Shown here: positions 6,116-7,174 of the stretch, piece by piece | Layout of the letters: each line of letters opens with the position of its first letter | Position numbering within the stretch: position 1 is the first letter of the stretch | Source: Candidatus Poseidoniaceae archaeon | GTDB lineage: Archaea; Thermoplasmatota; Poseidoniia; Poseidoniales; Poseidoniaceae | Direction of reading: 5' to 3' | NCBI GenBank assembly: GCA_013329925.1 | Contig: DUJK01000064.1 | Coordinates: forward strand, 1-7,174 | DNA length: 7,174 bases | Notes under the pieces: model-generated | Seen by the model: only the letters and a program-made list of their open reading frames with translations | Told to the model about the DNA's origin: nothing | Databases searched by the model: none | Program-made: the position numbers and the translations under genes

Positions 6116-6925
6116 ATGGAGAAGATGAAGGCCTCGATGTGGCAATATACTCCGAATAATTCACCACTCCCGGTGCCAAAATCCTCATTCATTGTATCCA
6201 ATAATGAATTTCTTGCGCTGGATTTACCATCAATTGCAGAACATGAGGTCTCTATTGAGGACATCAAGGAAGCGATTGGTAATGCTATGGTTGGGCAAGA
6301 AAAAGTTAGCCAACATCTCACAAATCATGGCGCTCCTGCAATGAACGATAGACGCCCTCTATTGCTGCTGGGAGAGTTAGCAAACCCGTTTCAACTAGCC
6401 CGGCTTGGACTTGGCATAATACCGGTAGTTACCGTTAGAATCAGGGATTTGTGCCGCACATATGCAGATAGCCTAGACCCAAGAATGATTCAACCTGGAG
6501 TCCACCATATTACAATGGCTAGATCCAAAGGATGGTGGGAAAAGACCCATCTCGGCTTTGTTACAGTTCAACAAATGAAGACAATGATTCAGTGGCTGGG
6601 TAACGGTGGAAGTACTGATTGGCGCCCGGTAAAACCCAACGAAGGAGAAATAATGCTAGAATTCGATTCAGAACTTAGACATCCAACCATAGAGGCAATG
6701 TCTTTGGAAGGGGACGTCGAGATTTGTACTGACGTAGAGCCAGACCAAAACGGGCCAAAATTTGATGTGCGCCAAGTAATAGTTCCAGTCCATACCAGGC
6801 ATGGGTGTTATGATAGCAGAGGGAAAATCATCCGATGCTATCATGTCGGCCAGAGAGACTTCCATACAAATTATTTCAGAAAAGGTTCTTTCATGAAATG
6901 GCAGGACATTCTAACAACTCTCTAA
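6116..6925 (+). CDS. Protein of unrecognised family (269 aa)
   Basis: I do not recognise this protein. It is soluble, with no signal peptide or membrane helix. The N-terminal ~60 residues include an acidic helical stretch (about 42-65). A segment AMVGQEKV followed by RRPLLLLGE (near 57-92) faintly recalls AAA+ ATPases, but there is no GKT/S Walker A lysine and no Walker B, so an ATPase call is rejected. The middle (about 90-180) is mixed alpha/beta with several Trp. The C-terminal part clusters possible metal ligands: H226, H229, C231, C241, H243 and H250, interleaved with basic and aromatic residues, which could form a small metal-binding or nucleic-acid-binding unit. It lies 37 bp after the zinc-ribbon gene and probably shares its transcript. 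Length, sequence complexity and continuous frame argue for a real gene. Function unknown. Confidence 0.7.
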   Translation: MEKMKASMWQYTPNNSPLPVPKSSFIVSNNEFLALDLPSIAEHEVSIEDIKEAIGNAMVGQEKVSQHLTNHGAPAMNDRRPLLLLGELANPFQLARLGLGIIPVVTVRIRDLCRTYADSLDPRMIQPGVHHITMARSKGWWEKTHLGFVTVQQMKTMIQWLGNGGSTDWRPVKPNEGEIMLEFDSELRHPTIEAMSLEGDVEICTDVEPDQNGPKFDVRQVIVPVHTRHGCYDSRGKIIRCYHVGQRDFHTNYFRKGSFMKWQDILTTL

Positions 6926-6935
6926 ACCCGAATAC

Positions 6936-6945
6936 TGGGGCCCCA
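6936..6945. repeat. GC-rich palindrome TGGGGCCCCA after the 6116 gene
   Basis: A perfect 10-bp palindrome stands 11 bp after the stop codon in otherwise AT-rich DNA. It has no loop, so it is a poor RNA hairpin; it could be a protein-binding site or chance. Confidence 0.25.
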
Positions 6946-6965
6946 AGGACCTCCCAATTTAGCAA

Positions 6966-6976
6966 TTATATATTTT
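6966..6976 (+). promoter_or_regulatory. TATA box for the gene at 6993
   Basis: TTATATATTTT is the strongest TATA-like box in the window. Its centre is about 22-23 nt before the ATG at 6993, and no Shine-Dalgarno motif lies between. This geometry is that of an archaeal promoter giving a leaderless mRNA. The T-rich run could also help end transcripts from the 6116 gene. Confidence 0.55.
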
Positions 6977-6992
6977 GTAAGCGTATCATTAT

Positions 6993-7174
6993 ATGATAGA
7001 AATGAGGGGCAAAGGAAGTCAGAAAGAAGCTAGATTAGAGCGACTAAAAGAAGAGATAATAGAATACATCGCCGGTGTTCCAGATTGTTCTGCTGCTGAC
7101 ATAGTTCATTATCTCTCCAATGAACGTAGAATGCGCAATCATGGCCTAACAACAAGAAAAGTTGGCCTATTTAT
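6993..7174 (+). CDS. Probable helix-turn-helix DNA-binding protein (3' truncated by window)
   Basis: The frame is open from ATG 6993 to the window end, giving about 60 residues of a longer protein; an in-frame ATG at 7002 is an alternative start. After a short basic N-terminus comes an amphipathic helix (RLERLKEEIIEYIAG), then DCSAADIVHYLSNERRMRNH and GLTTRKVGLF. A helix, a turn with S/A-A-x-x-I-V, and a second helix followed by L-T-x-R-K resembles a winged-helix or other HTH domain, with the R/K/H-rich stretch as the recognition part. The preceding TATA box supports an independent transcription unit. I cannot tell whether it is a regulator or what else follows the domain. Confidence 0.6.
   Translation, partial: MIEMRGKGSQKEARLERLKEEIIEYIAGVPDCSAADIVHYLSNERRMRNHGLTTRKVGLF

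Noticed and set aside
6284..6391. AAA+ ATPase reading of MVGQEKV...RRPLLLLGE
   Set aside because: No GxxGxGK[ST] Walker A, no Walker B acidic pair, no arginine finger context; the resemblance is superficial.
1..7174. CRISPR arrays, insertion sequences, tRNA or rRNA genes
   Set aside because: I looked for spaced direct repeats, transposase motifs, terminal inverted repeats and cloverleaf sequences and saw none.

Overview
The window looks like chromosomal DNA from a low-GC (roughly 40% by eye) marine euryarchaeon. Three genes are archaeal by family: the large subunit of the eukaryotic-type DNA primase (PriL), an MptE-type 6-hydroxymethylpterin diphosphokinase, and a DUF373 membrane protein. 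The compact layout, TATA-like boxes close to start codons, few Shine-Dalgarno sites, and small membrane, beta-propeller and zinc-ribbon proteins suggest Marine Group II (Poseidoniales) or a relative. That placement is inference; no rRNA or other marker gene is present.

Layout from left to right. Positions 1-723 (+) hold the 3' part of a membrane-anchored protein with a carboxypeptidase-regulatory-like beta-sandwich; its frame is open to base 1, so its start lies outside. Positions 782-1852 (+) encode a cytoplasmic PQQ/WD40-like beta-propeller with a basic helical tail. It overlaps mptE (1830-2612, -) tail to tail by 23 bp. mptE is divergent from priL (2656-3918, +), with only 43 bp between the two starts. 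A DUF373 six-helix membrane protein (3982-5100, +) follows. It converges on a CBS-pair protein (5101-5583, -) with no gap: the two stop codons form one TGATCA palindrome. After a 144-bp divergent spacer with several TATA-like boxes comes a probable two-gene unit: a small zinc-ribbon protein (5728-6078, +) and a protein of unrecognised family (6116-6925, +). The window ends inside a probable helix-turn-helix protein (from 6993, +) with a clear TATA-like box in leaderless position.

Functionally this is mostly housekeeping (replication priming, pterin cofactor synthesis) interleaved with uncharacterised lineage genes. I saw no tRNA, rRNA, CRISPR array, insertion sequence, phage gene or defence module. 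The least explained part is the right end, 5728-6925: a zinc-ribbon protein beside a protein I cannot assign. Nothing in the sequence proves a new system; that pair is the best candidate for follow-up.
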